Shown here piece by piece: positions 18,250-27,526 of a stretch of 64,000 nucleotides of DNA (its first letter is position 1; every line of letters begins with the position of its first letter). The DNA is from Paraburkholderia mimosarum LMG 23256 = NBRC 106338. GTDB taxonomy: Bacteria > Pseudomonadota > Gammaproteobacteria > Burkholderiales > Burkholderiaceae. Position numbers and translations under genes: made by a program. The DNA is taken from assembly GCF_000739815.1 (NCBI RefSeq), contig NZ_BBJJ01000041.1:1-64000 (forward strand), written 5' to 3'. The notes under the pieces are model-generated. The model did no database searches and had not been told where the DNA came from. It was given only the letters and a program-made list of their open reading frames with translations.

Positions 18250-19050
18250 TTATGGGGTCATCAATCGAAAAATTCTGTCGTAATGATTCGGAAAAAGGCG
18301 ACTCAACCAGTACGCCTTCTTTGCTCCATTTCCGACAAGTACTCGACGATCTCCACGTTCGACTCCCGCCAGAATATCGGCAGCGCATTTCTGTGGCGGT
18401 GTGGTCAACATCTTGGCGAAGCTATCAAAGCGCGCCTCTTCCACACCCGATGCGGCCGCCCTTCGCGAGGCCTTGTCGATGTTGGTGCGAATGCCACCGG
18501 GATGCACGGAGACTGCACGTACCCCGGTTCCTTCCAGCTCTGCCCAAAGGCATTCAGTGAGACCTCGAACGCCGAACTTGGAGATATTGTAGGCAGCTTG
18601 CGTCTGATAGGCCACTAAGCCGAAGACACTGGAGATATTGACCAAGCACCCTTCACGCTGCTCGAGCAGCATGGGCAAAAATGCCTTGCATCCGTATATG
18701 ACGCCCCAAAGGTTGATACCCAAAAGCCACTCGATTTCCTCGATGGAGACGTGGGCCAAGGTGCCAATTACATTTGTACCAGCATTGTTGATCACAAAAT
18801 GCGCCGTGCCGAAATCGCGCCGGACCTCGTCGGCGTGATCAAAAACCTCATCACGCCGAGAGACATCAACCCGATATATCTTGGCTTCTGTTCCTTTCGG
18901 CAACTGCTTCTTCGTCTCGTTCAGCCCATCCAGGCTCACATCGGAGAGCGCGAGCAGGCCGCCCTTTTGGGCAACCTGAATCGCCAGGTCGCGCCCGATT
19001 CCAGAACCCGCACCGGTTATGACAGTGACCTTTTTTTGGAAACAACTCAT
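18250..19050 (-). CDS. short-chain dehydrogenase/reductase
   Basis: A 266-residue classical SDR. It has the cofactor loop TGAGSGIG (about 12-19), the NNAG motif, Ser in NISSVFG and the active-site YNISK. The C-terminus is extended with basic and aromatic residues (AYWLSRLFPNHYDRIF), as in SDRs that act on acyl or lipid substrates. The start at 19050 follows a GAGG site; a TTG at 19065 is less likely. It would oxidise a hydroxyl group, perhaps on the CoA ester made by the neighbouring ligase. Confidence 0.8.
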   Translation of the reverse strand: MSCFQKKVTVITGAGSGIGRDLAIQVAQKGGLLALSDVSLDGLNETKKQLPKGTEAKIYRVDVSRRDEVFDHADEVRRDFGTAHFVINNAGTNVIGTLAHVSIEEIEWLLGINLWGVIYGCKAFLPMLLEQREGCLVNISSVFGLVAYQTQAAYNISKFGVRGLTECLWAELEGTGVRAVSVHPGGIRTNIDKASRRAAASGVEEARFDSFAKMLTTPPQKCAADILAGVERGDRRVLVGNGAKKAYWLSRLFPNHYDRIFRLMTP

Positions 19051-19224
19051 GATAATCCTCGGCAATTACTTCCCGTGGTCTGAACCAGGTTGAGGGGTCA
19101 GCATTGTTTCAACACATGCGTACCACGACTTCACCATCAGAAGATGTCGGAATCGCGCCTTCCTTGTATTCGAAATCTTCGTTCGTCAAGGCTCCCACCG
19201 AGCGCCGTGGAAGCAGCCACTGAG

Positions 19225-19413
19225 CTTCGCGGCTTGCCGTTGATCTTGGCCGGTGGCGGCGGCACCGAATTGCGCCGGCCGCTGGGCGTGGTGATGGTCG
19301 GCGAGCTGGCCGTCAGCCAGATGCTGCCCCTGTCCACCACGCCCGTCGTCTACCTGGCCTTCGAGCGGCTTTCGCGTCGCTGGCGAGGCCGGAAAGCGCG
19401 CAGGAAGAAATAG
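19225..19413 (+). pseudogene. RND efflux pump, C-terminal fragment
   Basis: About 60 codons encode the end of an AcrB/MdtB-type inner-membrane pump: LPLILAGGGGTELRRPLG, a hydrophobic helix (VVMVGELAVSQMLPLSTTPVVYL) and a basic tail before TAG. Everything upstream is missing. It lies on the strand opposite to its neighbours. Confidence 0.7.
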
Positions 19414-19478
19414 GCACTTTCCTTGTCATCCCCTGCTAATCGGCGAATTCGTGAAGTTGTACGCGGCATTTCGACGGA

Positions 19479-20762
19479 TCAAGGATTGCACCAACCCTCC
19501 GCATAGAGCTGCTGACAGAGAAGCCCAAGGCGCATGGTCACCGTGTAGCTCTCGCCATCCCCGATAAGGGAGGGGCGGGTGTCGCGGAACAGCTTCTCGA
19601 TGGGATATTCGCGTGTCGTGCCCACCGCGCCGAAAAGCTGGAGCGCCTCGTGAACCACTTTCATCGCCTCTTCGGTTACCGTCACCTTGTTGGCTGCGGT
19701 GACATAGGGGTGGGTCCGCTCCGAAAGGCGAGCAAACGCGAGTGAGCGCCGAGAAGTCGCGCGGGCCAGCTCAATCCGGCGCAGCATGTCGCCGAGACGA
19801 TAACGCGTCAGCTGATGATCAATCAGCAGCCTTCCGCCCTGTTTGCGTTCATGGCAGTACTGCAGCGCCATCTCGAACGCCGCGCGGGCGACGCCCACGA
19901 ATATCGGCGACGTGTGTGCTCCGGCGTAGGACCAAACCGAAGCAAAATTGCCGTAGTATTCGTCCTTCAACGCGACGGCGAAGCGTTTCGGCACACGAAC
20001 GTTGTCAAAATAGATTTCCCCTTGAGGAAGCGCGCGCAGGCCGATTTTTTCAAGCGGCTTGCCGCGCGAGACCCCGGGAAGGTCGAGAGGGATGATCACC
20101 CCGACACCGTGCGGCAGGCCGTTCTTGTCGAGCCGTCCATCGCCATAGTCCGCACCCATATAGGCGATCGCCACTTGCGCAACGGCGCCGTTGGATACCC
20201 AGGCCGAGCTTTGTCCGTTGATCACGATCTCGTCGTCGCCCACCTTCGCCCACAGGTTGCCTTGATTACCCGGCGTGCCGTGGGGCCAATCGCGTTCGAT
20301 GTCGAACACCTGGAAGTCACTGCCCCGGTCGGGCTGCGTTCCAATCCAGCACCCGATGCGGCCGGCACACAGCTCGACCAGTTCCTGCTTGCCAGCCGTA
20401 ACAGCCAGTTGCATAGGGAAGTTGGCGATGCCCAGCGACAGAGCAAGCCCGCTGTCGCCCCATCCGAGCTCCTCGGCGATCATCGATTCCATGCGCAACG
20501 CCGTCTCGGCGGGCAGCGAAGCGAACAGCGCGGGATCTACGCCGAGCTTCGCGAACTCTGTAAAGACCGAGTAAAAAGGCGATCCTGGGGCAATGGCCTG
20601 CTCCGCGGTCATCTTGTCCAGCGCCGTGCCCATTGGGCGGAGGACTTCCTTGGCAAACCGATGAAGCGTCTCCTGAACGGCGCGCTCCTCTTCAGACAGC
20701 GGCGTTTCGAAACCGGTCAGGCAAACGTCCGGCAAGTTCAGTTCAGTTTTCAGTTGCAGCAC
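19479..20762 (-). CDS. acyl-CoA dehydrogenase
   Basis: A 427-residue flavoprotein with the three-domain acyl-CoA dehydrogenase layout: helical N-terminus (about 25-135), beta domain with GTQPDRGSDFQ and NGQSSAWVSNG, and C-terminal helices (RRIELARATSRRSLAF, LQLFGAVGTTREYPIEKLFRD). The GTG start at 20762 has an AAAGGAG site 7 bases before it. It probably desaturates a CoA ester and passes electrons to ETF. It follows the GFA-family gene by 29 bp, suggesting co-transcription. Confidence 0.85.
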   Translation of the reverse strand: MLQLKTELNLPDVCLTGFETPLSEEERAVQETLHRFAKEVLRPMGTALDKMTAEQAIAPGSPFYSVFTEFAKLGVDPALFASLPAETALRMESMIAEELGWGDSGLALSLGIANFPMQLAVTAGKQELVELCAGRIGCWIGTQPDRGSDFQVFDIERDWPHGTPGNQGNLWAKVGDDEIVINGQSSAWVSNGAVAQVAIAYMGADYGDGRLDKNGLPHGVGVIIPLDLPGVSRGKPLEKIGLRALPQGEIYFDNVRVPKRFAVALKDEYYGNFASVWSYAGAHTSPIFVGVARAAFEMALQYCHERKQGGRLLIDHQLTRYRLGDMLRRIELARATSRRSLAFARLSERTHPYVTAANKVTVTEEAMKVVHEALQLFGAVGTTREYPIEKLFRDTRPSLIGDGESYTVTMRLGLLCQQLYAEGWCNP

Positions 20763-20791
20763 GTTCGTCTCCTTTGGATTTAAGCAACGCG

Positions 20792-21211
20792 TTATGAGTT
20801 GGGCAGACCTTTGGCATATTTCGTCAGCGCCGGATCCATGAAGTCCCACGGCTGAGCACTGGTGGTGTAGAAGTCCATCGAGGGCGAATACTGGCTGGGA
20901 TCATCGAGACTGCCGCAGAAGATCAGCACTATCTCGGGCTTCTCCGCGATCGTTCCAAGGATGGGCGATCCGCAATCGGGGCAAAAGCCGCGCTCCACGT
21001 CGTGGCCGAGATCACTCTTTACCCTGTGATATCGAGGCTCGCCCGATACGATCCGAAACGCGGGAGCAGGCACGATCCGCACCGAGGCGTAAGCACTGCC
21101 GGTTGCACGTTGACAGTCACGGCAATGGCAGTTCAATGAGAAAATCGGCTCGGCCGAGCACTCGTAGCGAATCGCCTTGCAGGCGCACCCTCCACTGTAT
21201 GAAATACTCAT
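20792..21211 (-). CDS. GFA/CENP-V-type zinc-binding protein
   Basis: A 139-residue protein of the glutathione-dependent formaldehyde-activating (GFA) fold. The zinc ligands are visible as CACKAIRYEC, then LNCHCRDCQR, and CPDCGSP later. The ATG at 21211 has a strong GAGGAGG site. Family members bind zinc and in few cases activate S-hydroxymethylglutathione; the name does not prove that reaction. It is co-directional with the acyl-CoA dehydrogenase just downstream. Confidence 0.8.
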   Translation of the reverse strand: MSISYSGGCACKAIRYECSAEPIFSLNCHCRDCQRATGSAYASVRIVPAPAFRIVSGEPRYHRVKSDLGHDVERGFCPDCGSPILGTIAEKPEIVLIFCGSLDDPSQYSPSMDFYTTSAQPWDFMDPALTKYAKGLPNS

Positions 21212-21327
21212 GTACACCTCCTCTTCGGTTGTTGAGCGGAGGACGCTTTACGAACCTCCGACGCAGTATGTTCAGCGTATGCTTACGTATTTGCGCGCCT
21301 CTATTTGCATGGGCGCCTTTTGCCGAT

Positions 21328-21420
21328 GACGCCGACCTGATCATCAAGGCCGCCTTCGACGAAATGAGCGTGAAGGAAAGCGTGTTCCGCAGGCTCGACG
21401 CCGTAGCGAGGCAGGGGCCC
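21328..21420 (+). pseudogene. 3-hydroxyacyl-CoA dehydrogenase fragment
   Basis: About 31 codons (DADLIIKAAFDEMSVKESVF, RRLDAVARQG) match the NAD-binding domain of FadB/FadJ-type proteins. The same segment in the intact gene at 42082-44163 reads DLIIEAVFEEMGVKESVF. It is fused directly to the repeat copy that follows. It is too short to act. Confidence 0.7.
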
Positions 21421-22254
21421 TTCCTTTTGCCGAGCTGCAACGACGGGATCCTCCGCCATGTACGTGGAGAGGAAGTCCCCGGTCTTGGGAATATGTTTCT
21501 CGTGAGCGATGAACATCCACGACCGCCCGAAGATGCGGGCCAGTTCCTGTCTCGTGGATACCCCGGTCGGAGTGGACCAGTGGACTGATCGTCCCCGCCT
21601 CTTCGTCGAACAGCGCAGAGGCAGGATTGCCTTGAATGGGGGTATCAGGCACTTGCGTCTCCTGGATAGTTGCCCATGGCGAAGCATCGGCTCTTATTGC
21701 GGTATGCGGCCGTTGGTGTGAGCGTCGCGCGTATTTCCGCTACTGGAACAATAGGCGTTCGCGGACTGTCCACCTTTGCTCACAGGGCGGAAAAGCTTTG
21801 CTTGTCCGGCAGCGACATCCGCGGATCACATGGCGATGCTTCGCGGGACAGCATCGATGGAAGATGCTGCCGGCCGCAGATTGGAAACGTTGGGAGGGAT
21901 GCCCGTTGTGACGGACGAGCGTCATACCGCAGAGAGCGATGGACTTTAGTTGATAGCGCGTTCGCGCAGTGAAACGTGGCGCGTCAGCACGGGCACGGGC
22001 ACACAGATGCTCACATGACTTCCAGCTGGACGCCCCTTTCGGCGTCGACTGACGGAAGGCTTTCGCAGCGGATACGGTCTCTCAGTTGGCCTGGGCTTTC
22101 GCCAAATCGATTCTTGAAGGCTCGATTAAAGTGGCTAATGTTTTTGAATCCTTCTTCGTACGCGATTTGGCAAATTGTTTCCCTAACCTGGCTTCTATGA
22201 AGCAATCGATTTCTGCATCGCTCGAGTCGCTCCGCGATGATCCACTCTGTTACC
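21420..22254 (+). repeat. copy B of the AraC/ring-dioxygenase control region repeat
   Basis: Matches 58651-59513 with scattered substitutions. On the minus strand it carries the last ~80 codons of the AraC regulator (stop at 22011), the whole intergenic control region, and the first ~77 codons of the dioxygenase alpha subunit (GTG at 21652), which slip frame after GIHE. The GGCACG tandem run is about two units here against five in copy C. It is bounded by an IS5 fragment on one side and a hydroxyacyl-CoA dehydrogenase fragment on the other. Confidence 0.9.
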
Positions 22255-22515
22255 AGTTGCCGGCTTTCTGTGTCGAGTGCATTTCTGGATCACGGGTGCC
22301 GGAACCGTTCTTTGTGGAACTGGGCGCGGCAATCAAGGTGGCGCCCACTGCCGATCCAGCCTTTAGCATCAAGCCTTTCTCCGTCAGGATCTCATTGACC
22401 AGTGCGAGCATTTGTGCCGCCAGACCATGCGTTTCGAGCAGATGGCGAAACCGCAGAATCGTGCTTTGATAAGGCAAACGCGCCATACCGTCGTCAAGGC
22501 GTGCGAACTGGCGAC
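22255..22515 (-). pseudogene. IS5-family transposase, internal fragment
   Basis: About 85 codons read as the central part of an IS5-type DDE transposase: LPYQSTILRFRHLLETHGLA, LVNEILTEKGLMLKAG and ATLIAAPSSTKN followed by DPEMHSTQK. Neither end of the gene nor inverted repeats are present. It interrupts both the AraC copy and the mhpC-like relic, so it probably marks the recombination point. Confidence 0.8.
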
Positions 22516-22534
22516 ACAGCGGCACGTTCCAGAT

Positions 22535-22706
22535 TACGGTTGAAATTCGCCCAGCCGCTTGCGCCCGGGCCAGAACCATGGAGCATGACTACGGTCTCGG
22601 GACCGTTGCCCATATCGTTGTATTGAATCTGAAGGTCAAGGCCGCCTTCCTTGATGCGAGCGAATTTGCTCGTGGAAGCTTCGGTGTGTGCAGTATTCGT
22701 GCTCAT
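22535..22706 (-). pseudogene. meta-cleavage C-C hydrolase (MhpC/BphD-like), 5' fragment
   Basis: It starts MSTNTAHTEAS with an AGGAA site and runs through the oxyanion region VVMLHGSGPGASGWANFNRN, a signature of MhpC/BphD hydrolases, before breaking at the IS5 fragment. The nucleophile, acid and histidine are missing. It lies downstream of the mhpB operon and is likely the lost hydrolase of that pathway. Confidence 0.75.
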
Positions 22707-22784
22707 ACTCGATTCCTGTGAAATTTTAGGTGGAACAGAGCAGCGGCGCTGGCCGCTGCATTCAAACTACGGCCGGAAGAATTC

Positions 22785-22900
22785 TCAAACCGTGCCCAGT
22801 ACGCTCTCGAGAGCCGACCGAAGCATCTGTCGCGCGGTAGCGCGGTCGGATACATCGTCAAGTTGTCGCCACGCCATGTATCCATCCGGCCGCACACAAA
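22785..22900 (-). pseudogene. FAD-dependent aromatic hydroxylase, C-terminal tail
   Basis: The last ~38 codons read VRPDGYMAWRQLDDVSD and end LESVLGTV. The VRPDGYxAWR motif is typical of the C-terminal domain of flavoprotein phenol hydroxylases such as MhpA and TfdB. It directly precedes the MhpC-like relic, the order expected of an mhpA-mhpC remnant. Confidence 0.6.
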
Positions 22901-22958
22901 ATTATAAAAACGCATCCATGGGCACTTCCCACTGGCTGCACACGAAACTTTGCGTGCA

Positions 22959-22977
22959 GGGCGCCACAAGGGCGCCC
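22959..22977 (-). terminator. hairpin after the MFS gene
   Basis: GGGCGCC and GGCGCCC form a perfect 7-bp stem with a 5-base loop, about 45 bp past the MFS stop and before the mhpA relic. There is no T-run, so the terminator call is tentative. Confidence 0.45.
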
Positions 22978-23022
22978 CCCGTCGTCTAAATGTGGTCTCG
23001 TTTTACGTTGCTGGCCGAGCCC

Positions 23023-24369
23023 TTAAGCCTGTTCGAAACCTTCGAGCACGTCCTTGCCACGTACGCGGACTGCTTGCTCAGGGAAGGCGAAGGCGATACA
23101 GAGCGCGCCGACAGCAGACAGCAGCGCGATGCCAATGACGCCTGGCGTCAGACTTCCCGTCGTCATCTTGATGTAGCCAAGCAAGGGCGGGCTTCCGAAC
23201 CCAGCGATATTGCCGAGCGTACTGATGAACGCGAGACCGACAGGCGCAGCCTTTTTGCCGAGGTAAGCAGGCGGAATAGCCCAGATAAGGGGGCCACTCG
23301 CGCCAGTTGCAAAGCTTGCAACGGCGAATGAGACGAGCATTAGCGGCAGAGAATGCGTCGACGTGCTCGCAATCAGGCCCAGCGCTAGCAGGCAAAAGCA
23401 AAGGGCCAGGTGCCAGCGCCGCTCCTTGAGCCAATCAGAACTCCAGCTCAGGAACACCGCGCCAACGAAGCCCATGGCAAGAGGAATGGCCGTAAGCAGA
23501 CCAACGTTCAAGAGAGAGGCGACGCCACTCTCTTTGACGATGGTTGGCAACCAGAAGAAGAGCAGATAGTTGCTGCAGATTGCCGTGAAGAAAAGGAAGG
23601 CGACCATGTAGTTAATCGGGTTTGCGAGGACCTGACGCAGCACACCCCTGGAATGGTCGGGATGCGTCACCGCCTCCGATGCAAGGTCAGCCTTGATTGC
23701 TGCCTTTTCCGCGTCGGTGAGCCACTCGGCTTCTTCCGGCCGGTCGCGCAACGCTTTCAGGCAGACGAGGCCCATAACGCATGCAGGCAGCCCCTCGAGG
23801 ATAAAGACCCACTTCCACCCTTCGAGCCCCCAAACGCCGTTCATGCTGCTGAGAATCCAGCCACTAATGGGCGCCGCGACAGAGCCGGCTGCGGCATTGG
23901 CAACAAAGATGACTGCGGTCACGCGAGCGCGCATGCTCGCGGGAAACCAGAACGTCAGATAAAGCACGATACCCGGCAGGAAACCCGCTTCGAACGCACC
24001 AACCAGCAGGCGAAGCGTCACCAGATGGCCAACGGTCGTGATGAATGCTGTGGCACCGGTTGCGAGTCCCCACAGAAACATGATGCGGACAAACGTAATA
24101 CGCGCTCCCCACCTTGCCAGGAGAATGTTGCTGGGAATCTCACAAAGCGCGTAAGTGATGAAGAACGCTCCGGCCGCAATGCCATACCACGTAGCATTGA
24201 TGCCCAGCGCATCGCTCATCTGAAGCTTGGTAAAGCCAAGGTTGATACGGTCGATAAATGCGATGCCGTAGCAAACAAACAACAAAGGAATAATGCGCCA
24301 CCATACTTTCCGGTATGCACGACGCTTTATGACGTCGCTATCGTTTCCCGAAGCAACATACTCGTTCAT
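23023..24369 (-). CDS. MFS transporter, anion:cation symporter type
   Basis: A 448-residue permease with about 12 hydrophobic segments. The N-terminal RRIIPLLF-like start, FIDRINLGF and the loop between helices 2 and 3 fit the ACS family, which imports aromatic acids and sugar acids. The start at 24369 was chosen for GGAGGAAGAC. As last intact gene of the mhpB-hpaBC operon it is likely the uptake system for the phenolic acid degraded there; the substrate is inferred. Confidence 0.85.
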   Translation of the reverse strand: MNEYVASGNDSDVIKRRAYRKVWWRIIPLLFVCYGIAFIDRINLGFTKLQMSDALGINATWYGIAAGAFFITYALCEIPSNILLARWGARITFVRIMFLWGLATGATAFITTVGHLVTLRLLVGAFEAGFLPGIVLYLTFWFPASMRARVTAVIFVANAAAGSVAAPISGWILSSMNGVWGLEGWKWVFILEGLPACVMGLVCLKALRDRPEEAEWLTDAEKAAIKADLASEAVTHPDHSRGVLRQVLANPINYMVAFLFFTAICSNYLLFFWLPTIVKESGVASLLNVGLLTAIPLAMGFVGAVFLSWSSDWLKERRWHLALCFCLLALGLIASTSTHSLPLMLVSFAVASFATGASGPLIWAIPPAYLGKKAAPVGLAFISTLGNIAGFGSPPLLGYIKMTTGSLTPGVIGIALLSAVGALCIAFAFPEQAVRVRGKDVLEGFEQA

Positions 24370-24459
24370 GTCTTCCTCCAAACGTGGATTGAATTTTTCT
24401 TCTTGTGATTGCCGGGCTCGTTCTCGAGGCCGGTCATTTACCAACTGCTCTGCTGTATC

Positions 24460-25357
24460 TCAGACTGCCTGTTCGTCATGTTGCCGAACCGATGATGGCC
24501 ACTTTGGTTTTGGACATTGCAAACCTCTTAAAACGAATTTAACCGTGACTTCGCCGAGTCCCGACAGTTGAGCAACGAACGTGTCGCCAGCCATGACCGG
24601 GACCATCGGACCAAGTGCGCCGGTCAACACTACGTCGCCGGCTTCGAGTGGGCGGCCACGCCTTGCCACTTCCCCCGCGAGCCAGACCGCGGCGTTCAGG
24701 GGATGGCCAAGACAGGCGGCTCCGCTGCCGGTGGAAACCACATGCGGGCCTGTGGTTACGCCCGCATGTTCGCGTCGCATCGTCATTTGAAGACCGCGCA
24801 AATGGAGGTCGTCGGCGGGCCGGACCGCCGAGGACGAACATGCCCGACGAAGCGTTGTCAGCAACGGAGTCGAAAATCCGGATGTCCCAGTTCAAGACAC
24901 GGCTGCCAACAATTTCGAGCGCCGGCACGACAAACGCAGTCGCGAGAATCACATCCGCAATGGTCGGCTGCTCGATGTCGGGGTCCTGCCCGAGGATGAG
25001 CGCAATCTCAGCTTCAACCTTCGGCTGGTGCAAACGGCTCACTGCGATTTCTTCGCCTTCGCCTGCCGCCACATCTGCGAACAGCATCCCGAAGTCCGGC
25101 TGGTCGACGCCGAGTTGCGCCTGTACGACCTTGGAGGTCAGGCCAATCTTGCGGCCGATTAGGCGGCGGCCCTGGCCTTCATAGAAGCTCGTGTTGGCAT
25201 CCTGAATTGCGTATGCCGTATCGACGTCATCGCGTGTGGTCCGTGTGCGCAAGGGGGCAACCGTCTGCCCCGTCTCGAAGCAATTGCGCAGTTCCGCAGC
25301 CAGCGCGGCAACATTCGCAGTATCGAGAGCCGGTCGGTCAATGATTGCGTCCGACAT
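24460..25357 (-). pseudogene. mhpD: 2-keto-4-pentenoate hydratase, frameshifted
   Basis: The first ~170 codons (from MSDAIIDRPALD; AAAGAGG site) and the last ~110 belong to one hydratase, but they are in different frames, with the switch near 24840 after MFVLGG. The second half resumes PADDLHLRGLQM and keeps HGAACLGHPL-like and LTGALGP segments found intact in the paralogue at 50321-51103. It would hydrate 2-hydroxypenta-2,4-dienoate. A single indel would restore it, so either recent inactivation or a sequencing error is possible; the second hydratase could cover the step. Confidence 0.8.
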
Positions 25358-25395
25358 GTAAAACCTCTTTGTGTGTCGCCGCAGCAAAGTAAAAG

Positions 25396-25923
25396 TCAAG
25401 AGAGCGCGCCGACTTCAAGTGAGTGGTACGCTCCCCGCCAATGAAGGAGCGGCGACTTTTTGGCGACCCGCGTACGGAGCACGCGGCCGATGAAGATGGT
25501 GTGATCGCCTGCTTCGACTTCGCGTTCACGCACACACTCAATCCAGCCGAGGCAACCTGCAACGAGCGGAAGACCTTCGACACCTTCCAGCGAATCGACA
25601 TGCGAGAAGCGGTCCAGCGGTTTGCAGAAAATTCGGGAAACATTCTCCTGGTCCGAGGCCAGGATGTTCACCGCGAAGTAAGTTGCCTGACTGAAGATGC
25701 GATACGAGTACGACGTCGTGGTTAGGCTCCACTGAATGAGCGGAGGGTCGAGCGACAGCGACGCAAACGAGCTTACTGTCGCGCCATAAGGCTTGCCCTG
25801 TGCATCCCGCGTCGAAATCACGGTAATACCCGTCGCGAAATGACCGAGTGCATGGCGAAAGTCAGCCGCGGCGATGTCGCACTTGCGTTCCGACGCGCCA
25901 TCCGTAACGTTGATTGAAGACAT
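25396..25923 (-). CDS. hpaC: flavin reductase (HpaC-like)
   Basis: A 175-residue flavin-reductase-domain protein with the family pattern ALGHFATGITVIST, GATVSSFASLSLDPPLI and FAVNILASDQ. It would supply reduced FAD or FMN from NAD(P)H to the neighbouring HpaB-type oxygenase. It lies 63 bp downstream of that gene and 38 bp before the hydratase start. HpaC is the nearest well-known model, though the exact flavin is not readable. Confidence 0.85.
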   Translation of the reverse strand: MSSINVTDGASERKCDIAAADFRHALGHFATGITVISTRDAQGKPYGATVSSFASLSLDPPLIQWSLTTTSYSYRIFSQATYFAVNILASDQENVSRIFCKPLDRFSHVDSLEGVEGLPLVAGCLGWIECVREREVEAGDHTIFIGRVLRTRVAKKSPLLHWRGAYHSLEVGALS

Positions 25924-25986
25924 GGTTCGCTCCTGTGCAGCGAGCGGTCCGGGAACGGGCTCTGTTCGCGGACCACATCGACGTGG

Positions 25987-27498
25987 CTAGTCCAGTGCGG
26001 GCTCCAGCTCTTTGACAGAGCTAGCCTTGACGTCTTTTCCCACTTCCGGACGGCCTGCGAGTGCTAATGCGTTATCCACGAGGCGCTGCATGTCCGGGCT
26101 CTGGTTGCTCAGGTAGTTCATCGCGAGATTACGGACGGGGTCACCGGCGTAGTAGCGCTCGTACTGCACGAGGCGTTGGCCGAACGCTTCGCCCGCGAGG
26201 TCCCATGCGAGCTTGAAGAGACGCACACGGTCCACGGACGGCATGCCACCGGCACCCTGGTAGTACAGTGCGAGGTCGTCGGAAAGCTCCGGCGCACGGA
26301 AATCAGCTCCGCTCGGCATAAGCATGAAGCCGCCCGCGCCGATGGTCTGCAACACTTCGATGACGCGCGGATACGCGAAGGGAAGCATCGTTCGAATTGC
26401 CTGCAACGGAGCGAGAGACGGACGGATGGTACCGACTTCCGTCAGCTCGGACTCGTACTCCGAACGCACCAGCGCGCTCTTGACTTGCTCTATATAGCCG
26501 AGCAGTTCACCGAGCATCTGCTGAACGTGGAGGAACTGGTCAGCCTTGATGGACTTCGCCACAGCAATAGCGAGTCCTACCGAGAACTGCATCTTCACGA
26601 GCGCACGAGTATTCGTCTGGTGCGCGGTGTGATTGCGGACTGCGGTGTGCGAGTACAGCTTGTTCGACAGTTCAACCTGCCGATAGCAGAAAACACGCTC
26701 CCACGGCACGAGGACATTATCGAAGATGAGCAGCGAGTCGTTTTCTTCGAAGCGCGTCGACAGCGGATGGTCGTAGCTCTCGTGCGCCTCGACGTAGTAC
26801 GGGTCGCGAGCAATCTGGCGCAGGCCCTTCACGTCCGTCGGGACCGCGAAGATAAGCGCGTGGTCTTCATCGCCTGCCTTGAACTGCGGCAGGTTGTACA
26901 TAATCATTTCGTCGGAGACCGGGCCGAGGGTCGCAATCATGCGGGCGCCGCTGACGTAAATGCCTTCCGACGTTTCCTTCACGACGCGAAGGTGCATGCT
27001 CGCCTGCTCCGACGACTGCTTCGAGCGGTCGTTCTGTGGCGTGATGAGCGCATGACTCAGGAAGAGGTCGTTGTCGCGGATGTACTCGTAGTACTTGACG
27101 ATGTTCTCGCCAAACTGCTCGCCGCCTTTCGCGAAGTCGTCGCGTGCCTCCCAGAATGAGAGCAGCGTCACGTTCATGAAGTCCGGCGAGCGGCCCATGA
27201 GGCCAAAGTTCGTTTCCGCCCAGATGCGATACGCTTCACGACGCTTGCGAAGGTCGTCAGCCGACTTCGCCGGCATGAACGCAAGACCAGCGCGCTCACC
27301 AGTCTCCTGCACGACGTAGGTGACCTTGTCCCGCAGTTCCGGGTCATGCTGCGTGTCGTAGAGCGCCGCCAACTGCTCGACAGCGCCCTTGAATGCCGCA
27401 TGAGTCGTTACGTCCTCCACGCGCTCACCGCGCACCCATACGTCTCGCGGACGATTGCGAAGACCCTCGATGAACTGCTTTCCGGTTCTGATACCCAT
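25987..27498 (-). CDS. hpaB: HpaB-family flavin-dependent phenol monooxygenase
   Basis: A 503-residue two-component oxygenase with HpaB signatures: GRSPDFMN, the NDLFLSHALITPQNDRSK segment, FDNVLVPWERVFCY and the GAGGFMLMPS region near the flavin pocket. The start at 27498 follows AAGGAGATATGTC. Family members hydroxylate phenols ortho to the OH using reduced FAD and O2. With MhpB directly upstream (28 bp), it should make the catechol that MhpB cleaves. The substrate could be a hydroxyphenyl-alkanoate or another phenol. Confidence 0.85.
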   Translation of the reverse strand: MGIRTGKQFIEGLRNRPRDVWVRGERVEDVTTHAAFKGAVEQLAALYDTQHDPELRDKVTYVVQETGERAGLAFMPAKSADDLRKRREAYRIWAETNFGLMGRSPDFMNVTLLSFWEARDDFAKGGEQFGENIVKYYEYIRDNDLFLSHALITPQNDRSKQSSEQASMHLRVVKETSEGIYVSGARMIATLGPVSDEMIMYNLPQFKAGDEDHALIFAVPTDVKGLRQIARDPYYVEAHESYDHPLSTRFEENDSLLIFDNVLVPWERVFCYRQVELSNKLYSHTAVRNHTAHQTNTRALVKMQFSVGLAIAVAKSIKADQFLHVQQMLGELLGYIEQVKSALVRSEYESELTEVGTIRPSLAPLQAIRTMLPFAYPRVIEVLQTIGAGGFMLMPSGADFRAPELSDDLALYYQGAGGMPSVDRVRLFKLAWDLAGEAFGQRLVQYERYYAGDPVRNLAMNYLSNQSPDMQRLVDNALALAGRPEVGKDVKASSVKELEPALD

Positions 27499-27526
27499 GA
27501 CATATCTCCTTGATTCGCGCCTAAGC

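Noticed and set aside
20792..21211. Formaldehyde detoxification enzyme.
   Set aside because: Only the zinc-binding fold can be seen; the family name does not establish the reaction and no glutathione-dependent partner gene is present.
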